Origin: Kaistia hirudinis
GTDB lineage: Bacteria > Pseudomonadota > Alphaproteobacteria > Rhizobiales > Kaistiaceae
Length of the DNA stretch: 64,000 nt
Direction of reading: 5' to 3'
NCBI RefSeq assembly: GCF_014196455.1
Contig: NZ_JACIDS010000004.1
Location: 62,001 to 126,000, forward strand
A program made the translations under genes and the position numbers. Of the stretch, positions 8,900 to 18,160 are shown piece by piece; position 1 is the first letter of the stretch, and every line of letters begins with the position of its first letter. The notes under the pieces are model-generated. The model saw only the letters and a list, made by a program, of their open reading frames with translations. It searched no databases and was not told where the DNA came from.

Positions 8900-10453
8900 T
8901 CAGTTGGACGCGACCTTCATGTTGGTGCTGTCGCGCGTGACGAGGCTCGCCGAGCGATCGGCCCGGAGCTTCGTGTTGTAGGCGACCCGTCCGAACGAAG
9001 ACTTGGTCGTCTCCGCCGCCGCGAAGAATTCCGGCACGGAGAAGGGATGCGGCATGGCGAGCTCGGCATAGTCCATCTGGCGCATCGAGCCGGAGCGCAT
9101 CACGAGCTGGAGCGTCGCGACGCTGTATCCGACCGGGACCAGATGGGCATCGGCCTTGCCGGACGATTTTGCGGAGCCGCGGAGCGATGCCGCGCGGCCG
9201 GCGACCAAAGCGCCGCTCGAGGCATCGATATGGGGCGAACCGGCGTCGACCGGCGCATAGGCCATGACCGGCGCTGCATTGTCGTTGCGGCTTCCGACCG
9301 CATCGGCAATCGCGTCGGCGGCTGTCCGCGGCGAGGCATTGCCCGTGGCGCTGGCCATGGCGACCATCGGCCGGGCGACCGGCGAGGCACGCGGGATCGG
9401 CGGAACCGCCGCATCGGCGACCTGCATGACATCGGCGTCGGCTGCGTCGCGGGCGACCGGCGAGGGACGCGGCAGCGGAATGTCGGCGACCACGGTCTCC
9501 GCTTCCGGCGCTGCGACATCGGCCTCGGCGGCCTGCGCCACCTCGACCGGCTTCTTCGCCGGGGTCGGCGCAGCCGTATCTTCGGCGTCGGCCGCCGCAA
9601 CCGCGGTCTCGGCGGACTTGCCATCCGGAGCGCCCGTATCGGCCGTATCCTCGGCCTCATCAGCGCCACCGCCGAACATCTTGCCGAACCACGACTTGCT
9701 CTTCGGCGCTTCGCCGCTGGCCATCATGATCTCGCCGCCGCTGGCCTTGCGGGCCTTGTACTCGGCGAGCGCCTGCTCATAGCCGGGCAGCGGACGTCCA
9801 TCGGACGGGATATGCAGCGTCTTGCCGTCCGGGAACACGCGAACGAGCTGCTCGCGGGTCATCTTCGGCCAGTGACGCACCGAGCCCGTGTCCATATGGA
9901 CGAAGGGCGAGCCCGAGGTCGGATAGAAGCCGACGCCGCCGACCTGCATCCGAAGACCGATCGCGCGGAGCTTCGGCAGGGCGACGTCGGGAATATAGAA
10001 GTCCATCGCCTTGCCGAGCATGTGCTGGCTGTGTTTGGCGACGCCGGTGTAGCGGCTGCGGGTGCGGAGCATCTCGTTCGTGGTGGGCGAACGGAAGCCG
10101 CAGACGACATGGATCGGCTGACGCGATCCGCTCTGCCGATAGACCTCCCAGATGAGGTCGAACAGATGCGGATCCATGTTGGTGGGCTGGTTCTTGCGCC
10201 AGTCGCGCAGGAGATAATTGAGCTTCTTGAGGCCGGCCTGATCGTACCGGTTGCCACGCTTGAAGACGACCGTGGCCTGCTCGTTGGTATGGACATTGAG
10301 AAGAGTGATCGCGCGGTCACCCGCAGCGGCTTCGGCATTGTCCACGGCAGTCGAAAGAAGCACGGTTCCGGCCAGAAGGGCCGAGGCCACCGCCACTTTC
10401 AGACCAGCGCGGCAGCGGCGGAACCAGCTGCCATTGCGCTGCATTTCATCCAT
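8900..10453 (-). CDS. DUF882 / M15-type peptidase domain protein with long C-terminal extension
   Basis: A 517-residue exported protein. After a basic N-terminus and hydrophobic signal (about residues 15-42), residues about 45-220 form a DUF882 (Peptidase_M15_2) domain with the zinc-site pattern SQHMLGKAMDFY (His, then Asp) and FVHMDTG. This fold is shared with D,D-/L,D-carboxypeptidases, suggesting peptidoglycan trimming in the periplasm. The following roughly 200 residues are Ala/Pro/Asp-rich and probably disordered, with a short conserved tail. The start ATG at 10453 keeps the positively charged leader; an ATG three codons later is possible. A CtrA-like box lies about 75 bp upstream. The next gene upstream is an L,D-transpeptidase. 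Confidence 0.85.
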   Translation of the reverse strand: MDEMQRNGSWFRRCRAGLKVAVASALLAGTVLLSTAVDNAEAAAGDRAITLLNVHTNEQATVVFKRGNRYDQAGLKKLNYLLRDWRKNQPTNMDPHLFDLIWEVYRQSGSRQPIHVVCGFRSPTTNEMLRTRSRYTGVAKHSQHMLGKAMDFYIPDVALPKLRAIGLRMQVGGVGFYPTSGSPFVHMDTGSVRHWPKMTREQLVRVFPDGKTLHIPSDGRPLPGYEQALAEYKARKASGGEIMMASGEAPKSKSWFGKMFGGGADEAEDTADTGAPDGKSAETAVAAADAEDTAAPTPAKKPVEVAQAAEADVAAPEAETVVADIPLPRPSPVARDAADADVMQVADAAVPPIPRASPVARPMVAMASATGNASPRTAADAIADAVGSRNDNAAPVMAYAPVDAGSPHIDASSGALVAGRAASLRGSAKSSGKADAHLVPVGYSVATLQLVMRSGSMRQMDYAELAMPHPFSVPEFFAAAETTKSSFGRVAYNTKLRADRSASLVTRDSTNMKVASN

Positions 10454-10527
10454 GTGACTAGTCAACTTGCTTCTGCGTCCTTGCCCGAAATGGGCTCCCC
10501 CGTGACAAGCAGTTTGCGCCAACAGAG

Positions 10528-10542
10528 TTAACCAGCATTTAC
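10528..10542. promoter_or_regulatory. Near-consensus CtrA box upstream of the DUF882 gene
   Basis: TTAA-N7-TTAC, one mismatch from the alphaproteobacterial CtrA box TTAA-N7-TTAA, lies 75 bp upstream of the minus-strand start at 10453. Assignment is by pattern only. Confidence 0.4.
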
Positions 10543-10640
10543 CGTGATCGAAAAAGCCGAGGGATCAGCCTGGAACTCTATACGCAAATCGACCCGTTCC
10601 GATGAGCTTCTGAACCAATCGTGGCATTTAAGCGGCAGAT

Positions 10641-10673
10641 GCGAAAAACCGCACCTGTTGCCAGATGCGGTTT
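10641..10673 (-). terminator. Intrinsic terminator of the L,D-transpeptidase gene
   Basis: Arms 10646-10657 and 10662-10673 pair over 12 positions with one mismatch around a TTGC loop; on the minus strand the structure ends in a T run followed by CGC. It lies about 40 bases downstream of the gene's stop. Confidence 0.75.
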
Positions 10674-10710
10674 CGCATGTTCCGGGCAGAATGTCGACCC
10701 GCTGACCGTC

Positions 10711-12387
10711 CTAGAGGCCGAGCGCACGCTCCACGCGAGCGTTGTAGCCATAGATGTCGGGCAGCGTATGCAGCGTTCCCGCATCGTCGACCACGGCCGT
10801 GAAATAGACGAGGTGGATCGGGATGCGCTTCGGCAGGTTCACCCAGCTCTCGCGCCCGCCGACCATCTTGCGCAGGCGCTGCGGCGTCCAGCCGCCCTGA
10901 TAGGCGAGGATCACGTCGGCGAATTCGAGCGGGTTCTGGACGCGCACGCAGCCATGGCTGAACGCCCGAACATCCTTTGCGAACAAGCTCTTGGACGGCG
11001 TGTCGTGCAGATAGACCGAGTGCTCGTTGGGGAAGAGGAACTTGATCGAGCCGAGCGCATTGTCGTCGCCCGGCGGCTGCCGGATCTGGATGTTGCGCGC
11101 GCTCGCCGAACTCCAGTCGATCATGGACGGATCGACGGGCCGGTATTTCCCCCCGACATTGGCGAGCACCTGATAGCCCTTGCGCGACAGATAGCTGGGG
11201 TCGCGGCGGACGTTCGGCAGCATCTCCTTCATCGTGATGGAGGCAGGCACGTTCCAGCTCGGATTGACGACGATCGACTGCATCTCGTTGGAGAAGATCG
11301 GCGTCTGATTCGTGACCTTGCCCGTCACGACCCGGGTCTGATGGACGACCTTGCCGTTGTCGAAGACCCGAACCTCGAATTCGGGGATGTTGACCTCGAC
11401 ATGGAACTCGCCCATGTCGCGCGGCAGCCAGCGCCAGCGCTCCATGTTCGCGATGATTTCGCTCGTCTTGTCCTTGCCCTCGGCATTGAGGAAGGCGAGC
11501 GTTCCCGCGCCCACGGCGCCGTCGGCCTTGAGGCCCTTGCCGGCCTGGAAGGTCTTGACCGCGTCGGAGAGCGTCTCGTCATAGACGTTCGGATCGCTCG
11601 CCGGCGCGGCGACGCCGAGGCGGGTGCGCAGCAGCGGCACGCGCGGATCGCTGACGCCGACCTTGAGCAGCTTGCCCTCGGGCACCGGCTCGTGCCGCGG
11701 TCCCGGATTGGCCTTGCGCGCCTCGGCGAGCGCCAGCTTCAACCGCCTATAGCCCTCTTGCGGCGGATTCAGCGCCGCGACGGCGGCGGTCGGATCCGCG
11801 GAAGACGAGACCGAGCCGAGCACCGCGACGGAATCGGGCAGCATCGGCTTGATCGTCACTAGCTTGCCGAGCGAGGCAGGGTCGAGGCGGCCCGAATAGG
11901 CGTCGCGCGCATAGTGCAGCAGCGCCTCGCTCAGGATGACCTCGACGGACGCGCTGAGGCTCGGGCCGGCCGGCACCTTGTCGCCGATGGTGGCGAGCGG
12001 CAGACGATAGGCCGCGGGATCGAGGCCCTCCGCATCGGCAGCACCGATCGCCGCCATGACGGCCTTGGCCGCCGGCGTCAGGCGGCCGTCGGCCACCCAG
12101 ACGGGCTCGTAATTGCGCTCGGCGTAGAATTCGCTCATCGCGGCGCGATCGCGCTTTTCGAGGAAGCTCTCCTTGGCCGGAACCTGGTCGAGCAGCGCCT
12201 TCAGCGCCTGCGCGGTCGGGTCGCTGGCGACATCGGCGAGGGTCAGGCTCGCGGCGCTGCCGGCGCGTTCCCCGAACGTCTTGCCCTCGGGCAGATAGGC
12301 GAAGGCCGAGCCGGTGGAGAGGGCGACCAGAGCGATGCCCGCAAGGCCGAACTGCCAAATCCCGTTCTTCATCGTCCCTGCCTTCAT
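10711..12387 (-). CDS. L,D-transpeptidase (YcbB/LdtD-like)
   Basis: A 558-residue periplasmic enzyme forming 3-3 peptidoglycan cross-links. A signal peptide ends near AFA (residue 30). A peptidoglycan-binding-like helical segment (about residues 265-300, SDAVKTFQAGKGL) precedes a YkuD catalytic domain with the active-site motif SHGCVRVQNP, catalytic Cys480. Length and architecture match the large YcbB group rather than short Ldts. Hyphomicrobiales rely heavily on L,D-cross-links, so it is probably important for the wall. Both the ATG at 12387 and that at 12372 have AGGGA-type ribosome-binding sites; the longer form is given. A strong terminator follows. Confidence 0.93.
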   Translation of the reverse strand: MKAGTMKNGIWQFGLAGIALVALSTGSAFAYLPEGKTFGERAGSAASLTLADVASDPTAQALKALLDQVPAKESFLEKRDRAAMSEFYAERNYEPVWVADGRLTPAAKAVMAAIGAADAEGLDPAAYRLPLATIGDKVPAGPSLSASVEVILSEALLHYARDAYSGRLDPASLGKLVTIKPMLPDSVAVLGSVSSSADPTAAVAALNPPQEGYRRLKLALAEARKANPGPRHEPVPEGKLLKVGVSDPRVPLLRTRLGVAAPASDPNVYDETLSDAVKTFQAGKGLKADGAVGAGTLAFLNAEGKDKTSEIIANMERWRWLPRDMGEFHVEVNIPEFEVRVFDNGKVVHQTRVVTGKVTNQTPIFSNEMQSIVVNPSWNVPASITMKEMLPNVRRDPSYLSRKGYQVLANVGGKYRPVDPSMIDWSSASARNIQIRQPPGDDNALGSIKFLFPNEHSVYLHDTPSKSLFAKDVRAFSHGCVRVQNPLEFADVILAYQGGWTPQRLRKMVGGRESWVNLPKRIPIHLVYFTAVVDDAGTLHTLPDIYGYNARVERALGL

Positions 12388-12496
12388 TTTCCCTGCCGAT
12401 ATGACGCGCGAGGCGGCCTATCGTTCCACGATCGAGCTTCGCTACGCGGAGCGGGTCCGATCAACACCATTTTGGGGTCGCGCGCTGCGATCTCGA

Positions 12497-13993
12497 TCAC
12501 TCCATCGCGAGCGCTTCGCCATCGTGCACCTCGGCAATGCCGAGTTCCTTGATCCTGCGGTAGAGGGTCGATCGTCCGATCTTCAGTTTCCGCGCCACCG
12601 TTGCCATGCGGCCACGATGGTGGTGGATCGCGAAGCGGATCAACTCGGCCTCGACTTCTTCGAGCGGCCGCACCTCGCCGGATGGCGTGAGCGCCGCGAT
12701 CGAGATCGGCGGCTCGGCGATCGTGGCGGGCCGCTCGGCCGTCGGAAGCTGGCGCTCGATGGTCATCGGCGCGGCGGACGGCGCCAGCGCATCGGCGGGA
12801 CCCACCTCGATCTGCGCGGCGAGTTGCGGGAATTCGTCGACCGTCAGCAGCGGACCGTCGGCGAGCACGACGGCGCGGAAGACGGCGTTTTCGAGCTGGC
12901 GGATATTGCCCGGCCAGGGGTATCGCATCAGCAGTTCGAGCGCCTGTGGCGCGACGCCCGCCAGGGCGGTCTTGTGCTCCTCGGCCGCGAAGCGGGCGGT
13001 GAAATGGCGCACCAACTCCGGAATCTCCTCGCGCCGCTCGCGCAGCGGCGGGACGCGGATCGGGAAGACGTTGATCCGGTAATAGAGGTCCTCGCGAAAG
13101 CGCCCCTCTTTGACCAGGGCGATCAGGTCGCGGTTCGTCGCGGAGATGAGGCGGATATCGACCTTCACCGGCCGCTTGCCGCCGACCGGGTCGATTTCGC
13201 CCTGCTGCAGCGCGCGCAGCAGCTTCACCTGCGCGTCGAGTGGTAATTCGCCGATCTCGTCGAGGAAGAGCGTGCCGCCATGCGCCTCCTGAAACTTGCC
13301 GATGCGCTTGTCGGTCGCGCCGGTGAAGGCGCCCTTCTCGTGCCCGAACAGGATCGATTCGACGAGATTGTCCGGGATCGCGCCGCAGTTCACCGTCACG
13401 AAGGGCCGGCTGCGCCGCTCGCCCGAGCCCTGGATCGCGCGGGCGATCAGTTCCTTGCCGACGCCGCTCTCGCCTTCGATGAGGATCGGGATCGTGGACG
13501 CGGCGGCGCGTTCGCCGAGGCGGATCACGCGGTCCATCGCCGGGCTGCCGGCGATGATGTCGCGGAAGCCAAGCAGGCCGGCGGCGCTGCGCCGGACGCG
13601 GGCGAGCTCGCCTTCGAGCACGGAGAGCTTCAGCGCATTGGCGATCGACACCTGAATGCGCTCGGCCGATGCAGGCTTGACCAGGAAATCGGAAGCGCCG
13701 GCGCGCATCGCCCCCACGACGGTGTCGATGCTGCTATGCGCCGTCTGCACGATCACCGGCAGGCTGCGGCCGAGTTCGGGCAACTTTTCGAGCACGCCCA
13801 TGCCGTCCAGTTCCGGCATGACGAGGTCGAGGATCATCAGCGCGAAACGCTCGCCATCCGGCGCGGCCAGCAGTTCGACCGCCTCGCGCCCGTTCTCGGC
13901 GACCACCACGCGGTGCCCCAGCCCTGTCGCGACCGACTGCAGCAGGCGCCGCTGCACCGGATCGTCGTCGACGATGAGGATCTCTTGCGACAT
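12497..13993 (-). CDS. Sigma-54-dependent response regulator (NtrC family)
   Basis: A 498-residue transcription activator. Residues 1-120 form a receiver domain with the acidic pocket DDD (9-11) and phosphoacceptor D56 in LDLVMP. The central AAA+ domain has Walker A GESGVGKE, an intact GAFTGA loop that contacts sigma-54, and Walker B GGTLFLDEIGELP. A Pro/Ala-rich linker leads to a C-terminal Fis-type helix-turn-helix (RMATVARKLKIGRSTLYRR). The start ATG at 13993 matches receiver-domain boundaries. No sensor kinase is adjacent, so it is an orphan in this window. It is divergent from the oligopeptidase gene. Target genes are unknown. Confidence 0.92.
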   Translation of the reverse strand: MSQEILIVDDDPVQRRLLQSVATGLGHRVVVAENGREAVELLAAPDGERFALMILDLVMPELDGMGVLEKLPELGRSLPVIVQTAHSSIDTVVGAMRAGASDFLVKPASAERIQVSIANALKLSVLEGELARVRRSAAGLLGFRDIIAGSPAMDRVIRLGERAAASTIPILIEGESGVGKELIARAIQGSGERRSRPFVTVNCGAIPDNLVESILFGHEKGAFTGATDKRIGKFQEAHGGTLFLDEIGELPLDAQVKLLRALQQGEIDPVGGKRPVKVDIRLISATNRDLIALVKEGRFREDLYYRINVFPIRVPPLRERREEIPELVRHFTARFAAEEHKTALAGVAPQALELLMRYPWPGNIRQLENAVFRAVVLADGPLLTVDEFPQLAAQIEVGPADALAPSAAPMTIERQLPTAERPATIAEPPISIAALTPSGEVRPLEEVEAELIRFAIHHHRGRMATVARKLKIGRSTLYRRIKELGIAEVHDGEALAME

Positions 13994-14188
13994 GGGGGCA
14001 GGGCGCTCCATCGGGTCGGGCTGTCGGGGATCGGGAGGCGGCGATGGAAGCGCAGGCTGTCCCGTTTCGAGGCATAATCGACCAGGTTGGTTAAGCCTGC
14101 CTTACTTCACGGCGCCGTATGCGCGGTTGATCCCCAGGGCCTGCAACCCCTATCTAGGAGGCGAACTCACCCACCAACGGATGTGCCG

Positions 14189-16018
14189 ATGTCCCGCCCC
14201 CTTGCCACGCTCCATCCTGCCGATTCCGGCCGTGCCGTTGCGGCTGCGCTCGGCGATCTGCCGGAGTGGAACCTCGCCGATCTCTATCCCGGCACGCAGT
14301 CGCCGCAATTGCTGGCGGACCTCCAGAAGGCGGCGCAGGACGCGGTCGCGTTTGAATCCAGCTGGAAGGGAACGCTGGCGACGCTGGCCGCCGAAGGCGG
14401 GCTTGTCGAGCCGATCCGCGCCCTCGAGGTGCTCGAAGAGCTGATGGGCCGCATCGTCTCCTATGCCGGCCTGCTCTATTCGGGCGACACCACGGATCCG
14501 GCCGGCGCCAAGTTCTATGGCGACGTGCAGCAGAAGATCACCGATGCCGGCACGCATCTCCTGTTCTTCACGCTCGAACTCAACCGGATCGACGATGCCG
14601 TGCTGGAGGCTGCCATGGCGGTCGATCCGGCGCTCGCGCATTACCGGCCCTGGATCGAGGATGTGCGGAAGGAAAAGCCCTATCAGCTCGAGGATCGGGT
14701 CGAGCAGCTCTTCCACGAGAAGTCCGTAACTGGACGCGGCGCCTGGAATCGCCTCTTCGACGAGACCATGGCCTCGCTGCGCTTCGACGTGGCGGGTGAG
14801 GAGCTGACGCTCGAGCCGACGCTCAACCTGATGCAGGATCCGGACGAGACGAAGCGCAAGGCCGCGGCCGATGCGCTCGCCGCGACGTTCTCGGCGAATA
14901 TCCGCCTGTTCACGCTCGTCACCAACACGCTCGCCAAGGACAAGGAAATCTCGGATCGCTGGCGCGGCTTCGAGGATGTCGCCGCGTCGCGCCATCTGGC
15001 GAACCGCGTCGAGCCGGAAGTGGTCGATGCGCTGGTCGCGGCCGTTCGCGAAGCCTATCCGCGCCTGTCGCATCGCTATTACGCGCTGAAGGCCAAGTGG
15101 TTCGGCAAGGACAAGCTCGATCACTGGGATCGCAATGCGCCGTTGCCGCGCGTGCCGAGCCGGACGATCCCCTGGACGGAAGCACGCGACACGGTGCTCT
15201 CCGCCTATGGCCGCTTCTCGCCCGAAATGGCGGCGATCGCGGAGCGGTTCTTCGCCGAGGGCTGGATCGATGCGCCGGTTCGCCCCGGCAAGTCACCCGG
15301 CGCCTTCGCGCATCCGACCGTTCCGTCGGCGCATCCCTATGTGCTGCTCAATTATCAGGGCAAGACGCGCGACGTGATGACGCTCGCCCATGAGCTCGGC
15401 CATGGCGTGCACCAGGTGCTCGCCGCGCCGCAGGGCGCGCTGATGGCGCCGACGCCGCTGACGCTGGCCGAGACGGCGAGCGTCTTCGGCGAGATGCTGA
15501 CCTTCCGCGCGCTCCTCGACGCGACGAGCGACCCGGTTCAGCGCAAGTCCATGCTCGCCTCGAAGGTCGAGGACATGATCAACACGGTCGTGCGCCAGAT
15601 CGCCTTCTATTCCTTCGAGCGCAAGGTGCATGTTGAGCGGCGCGAAGGCGAGCTGACGGCCGACCGGCTGAACGCGATCTGGATGGACGTGCAGCGCGAG
15701 AGCCTCGGCGAGGCGGTTCGGCTCGGTCCCGGCTACGAGACCTTCTGGACCTATATCCCGCACTTCATCCATTCGCCGTTCTATGTCTACGCCTATGCCT
15801 TCGGCGACTGCCTGGTGAACTCGCTCTATGCCGTCTATCGCGACGCCGAGACGGGCTTCCAGGAGAAGTATTTCGCGCTCTTGAAGGCGGGCGGCACCAA
15901 GCACCATTCCGAGTTGCTCGCCCCCTTCGGCCTCGACGCCACCGATCCCGGTTTCTGGCAGAAGGGCCTCTCGGTGCTGGAAGGCTTCATCGGCGAACTG
16001 GAGGCGATGGAGGGGTAG
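14189..16018 (+). CDS. M3 family oligoendopeptidase (PepF type)
   Basis: A 609-residue cytoplasmic zinc metallopeptidase cleaving short peptides. The signature HELGH at residues 401-405 supplies the zinc and catalytic residues, with the third ligand in the following ETASVFGEM segment. The length fits the PepF/M3B clan (about 600 residues). The start ATG at 14189 was chosen because an in-frame upstream extension is low-complexity and lacks family similarity. It is transcribed divergently from the sigma-54 regulator across 195 bases in which I see no clear promoter. Confidence 0.92.
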   Translation: MSRPLATLHPADSGRAVAAALGDLPEWNLADLYPGTQSPQLLADLQKAAQDAVAFESSWKGTLATLAAEGGLVEPIRALEVLEELMGRIVSYAGLLYSGDTTDPAGAKFYGDVQQKITDAGTHLLFFTLELNRIDDAVLEAAMAVDPALAHYRPWIEDVRKEKPYQLEDRVEQLFHEKSVTGRGAWNRLFDETMASLRFDVAGEELTLEPTLNLMQDPDETKRKAAADALAATFSANIRLFTLVTNTLAKDKEISDRWRGFEDVAASRHLANRVEPEVVDALVAAVREAYPRLSHRYYALKAKWFGKDKLDHWDRNAPLPRVPSRTIPWTEARDTVLSAYGRFSPEMAAIAERFFAEGWIDAPVRPGKSPGAFAHPTVPSAHPYVLLNYQGKTRDVMTLAHELGHGVHQVLAAPQGALMAPTPLTLAETASVFGEMLTFRALLDATSDPVQRKSMLASKVEDMINTVVRQIAFYSFERKVHVERREGELTADRLNAIWMDVQRESLGEAVRLGPGYETFWTYIPHFIHSPFYVYAYAFGDCLVNSLYAVYRDAETGFQEKYFALLKAGGTKHHSELLAPFGLDATDPGFWQKGLSVLEGFIGELEAMEG

Positions 16019-16040
16019 GGGCTCACCAATGGCGGGGCGA

Positions 16041-16080
16041 TTGTAGACCAGCATTCTCCATGTTATACAATTCGTATAAC
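16041..16080 (+). promoter_or_regulatory. Promoter and palindromic operator of the toxin-antitoxin operon
   Basis: A perfect inverted repeat GTTATAC-AATTC-GTATAAC (16062-16080) overlaps a plausible -10 TATACA (16064-16069); a -35-like TTGTAG lies at 16041-16046 with 17-bp spacing. GGAG follows at 16081-16084, 8 bases before the antitoxin ATG. The palindrome is the obvious candidate site for autorepression by the AbrB-like antitoxin. Confidence 0.65.
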
Positions 16081-16092
16081 GGAGTGCATGCC

Positions 16093-16317
16093 ATGAAGCT
16101 CGAAATCAAGAAGATCGGCAATTCGACGGGATTGATCCTGCCGAAGGAGCTGCTCGCCAAGCTTGACCTGAAGCAGGGCGAATGGCTCAACGTGACCGAG
16201 AACGCAGACGGTTCGATCCGCCTCTCGGCCTATGATCCCGATTTCGACAAGGCGATGCAGATCGCGGAGCGGGCGATGAAGACTTATCGCAACGCCCTTG
16301 CCGAACTTGCGAAATGA
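16093..16317 (+). CDS. AbrB/MazE-type antitoxin
   Basis: A 74-residue protein with an N-terminal swapped-hairpin SpoVT-AbrB DNA-binding domain (MKLEIKKIGNSTGLILPKEL, then LDLKQGEWL), and a helical C-terminal tail (residues about 50-74) likely to bind and neutralise the toxin. It should also repress its own promoter at the palindrome 16062-16080. I chose the ATG at 16093 after GGAG; an upstream in-frame ATG at 16060 would include the operator. The stop overlaps the toxin ATG by 4 bp (ATGA). Confidence 0.85.
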   Translation: MKLEIKKIGNSTGLILPKELLAKLDLKQGEWLNVTENADGSIRLSAYDPDFDKAMQIAERAMKTYRNALAELAK

Positions 16318-16706
16318 CGGATCCGATCCGCCCGGAGCCTCAATGGCTGACCGTCCAAATGGTCAGCTCCATCCATGAGAGGCAACTCCGGACCTTCGGG
16401 GGGCCCGCAGGGATTCGAGATCCTGGAGCCCTCGAATCGGCCCTAGGGCGGCCTCTCAATCGTTGGTCCTATGAGGGCGGCGACCTTGCCCAGCTTGCCG
16501 CCGCCTACGCTTTCGGGATTGCGCGGAACCACCCATTTATCGATGGCAACAAGCGGACGGCGCTTGTTGCCATCGTGACGTTCCTCGGAATGAATGACAT
16601 CGATTTTCTGGTTCCTGAGGCTGAAGCGGTAACCGCCATCATGGGCCTTGCCGCCGGCGAGATTTCCGAGGACAGCCTCGCTCGCTGGATACGGGACCGG
16701 ATCTGA
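16314..16706 (+). CDS. doc: Doc-type Fic toxin (death-on-curing family)
   Basis: A 130-residue protein of the Fic/Doc fold. The catalytic motif HPFIDGNKR occupies residues 73-81; the spacing and the missing second Gly/Arg of true Fic AMP-transferases favour the Doc subgroup, whose characterised P1 member phosphorylates EF-Tu. The upstream ESALGRPLNRWSYEG segment is a common Doc-family feature. It is paired and translationally coupled with an AbrB-like antitoxin rather than the classic Phd. All key motif residues are present, so it is probably functional. Confidence 0.9.
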   Translation: MTDPIRPEPQWLTVQMVSSIHERQLRTFGGPAGIRDPGALESALGRPLNRWSYEGGDLAQLAAAYAFGIARNHPFIDGNKRTALVAIVTFLGMNDIDFLVPEAEAVTAIMGLAAGEISEDSLARWIRDRI

Positions 16707-16774
16707 CCCACGGCGCTGTGACGCAGCCGCTCTGCCCCACGCCGTCTTGCGGCCGGGCCTTCGCCGCCCATCTT

Positions 16775-18160
16775 ATGTCTGATCTTCCTCCGTTGCGGCT
16801 TACCGACTTGTCCGATTCCGAACGCAACCGCCTGACTGGCCGCCTCTCCCGTTACGCCCGGGTCGGCGTCAATGTCGGCGGCGTCGCCGCCAAGGTCGCG
16901 GGGGCGCGGCTGTTCGGGTCCGGCCTCGACAAGGGGCGCCACGCTTCGGATCTCGCCACGGCGCTCGGCGGCCTCAAGGGGCCGCTGATGAAGGTCGGGC
17001 AGATCCTGTCGACCGTGCCGGATCTGTTGCCGCCCGAATATGCCGCGGAACTGTCGCAGCTCCAGTCGAATGCGCCGCCCATGGGCTGGCCCTTCGTCAA
17101 GCGGCGCATGCAGGCCGAACTCGGACCGCAATGGGAAAAGCGCTTCGCCTCCTTCGAGCACCAGCCGGCCGCCGCCGCTTCGCTGGGGCAGGTTCACCGC
17201 GCCGTGGCGAAGGATGGGCGCCAACTGGCTGTGAAGCTGCAATATCCGGACATGCAGTCGGCGGTCGAGGCGGACCTCGTCCAGCTCAAGATGCTGTTCG
17301 GCGTCTATCGCCGCATGGACCCCTCCATCGACACGTCCGAGATCTATCATGAGATCGGCGAGCGCATCCGCGAGGAGCTCGATTATGGCCGCGAGGCGCG
17401 CCATGCGCTGCTCTACAAGATCATGCTCGACGGCGAGAGCCTGGTGCGCGTTCCCGAGGTGGAACCCCGCCTGTCGACCGGCCGCCTGCTGACGCTGACC
17501 TGGCTCGAGGGCCGCCGGCTGCTCGAGTTCCGCGACCATTCGCTGGAAGAGCGCAACCGCATCGCCACCGCGATGTTCCGCGCCTGGTGGTCGCCCTTCG
17601 CGCACTATGGCGTCATCCATGGCGATCCGCATCTCGGCAACTACACCGTCTTCGAGGAGGACGGCGTCGCGGGCGGTATCAACCTGCTCGACTATGGCTG
17701 CATCCGCGTCTTCCCGGCGAAATTCGTCGCCGGCGTGGTCGATCTCTTCCACGGCCTCAGGGAGGACGACCGCGCGCGCGTCGTGGCCGCCTATGAGAGC
17801 TGGGGCTTCGTCGGCCTCTCGAACGAGCTGATCGACGCGCTCAACATCTGGGCGCGCTTCATCTATGCGCCGCTGCTTGACGACCGTGTCCGCACCATCG
17901 CCGACGGCGTCGCCCCGGCCGAATATGGCCGCCGCGAAGCCTTCCGCGTGCATCAGGTGCTGAAGGAGAAGGGCCCCGTCACGGTGCCGCGAGAATTCGT
18001 CTTCATGGACCGCGCCGCGATCGGCCTCGGCTCCGTCTTCCTGCACCTGCGCGCCGAGATGAACTTCCACCGCGAATTCATGGCGATGCTGGAAGGCTTC
18101 GACGAGACGATGCTCGGCTATAGGCAGAAGGCGGCGCTGGGGGGCGTGGGGTTAGGGTGA
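16775..18160 (+). CDS. ABC1/UbiB (AarF, ADCK-like) atypical kinase family protein
   Basis: A 461-residue protein of the ABC1 family. It carries the KxGQ motif (LMKVGQILS, near residue 75), the Ala-rich loop AAAASLGQVH replacing a kinase Gly loop, the VKLQYP lysine, the catalytic-like HGDPHLGN and the metal-binding LLDYG. Members support ubiquinone biosynthesis or lipid homeostasis. The C-terminal membrane helices typical of UbiB are not evident, so this is an ADCK/AarF-like paralogue rather than clearly ubiB. The ATG at 16775 begins MSDLPPLRL; a GTG at 16718 would add 19 unlikely residues. It lies directly downstream of the toxin but is probably a separate unit. Confidence 0.87.
   Translation: MSDLPPLRLTDLSDSERNRLTGRLSRYARVGVNVGGVAAKVAGARLFGSGLDKGRHASDLATALGGLKGPLMKVGQILSTVPDLLPPEYAAELSQLQSNAPPMGWPFVKRRMQAELGPQWEKRFASFEHQPAAAASLGQVHRAVAKDGRQLAVKLQYPDMQSAVEADLVQLKMLFGVYRRMDPSIDTSEIYHEIGERIREELDYGREARHALLYKIMLDGESLVRVPEVEPRLSTGRLLTLTWLEGRRLLEFRDHSLEERNRIATAMFRAWWSPFAHYGVIHGDPHLGNYTVFEEDGVAGGINLLDYGCIRVFPAKFVAGVVDLFHGLREDDRARVVAAYESWGFVGLSNELIDALNIWARFIYAPLLDDRVRTIADGVAPAEYGRREAFRVHQVLKEKGPVTVPREFVFMDRAAIGLGSVFLHLRAEMNFHREFMAMLEGFDETMLGYRQKAALGGVGLG

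Noticed and set aside
9480-9720. Repeats in the DUF882 gene
   Set aside because: Irregular Ala/Pro/Asp-rich codons of a disordered extension; no constant repeat-spacer unit.
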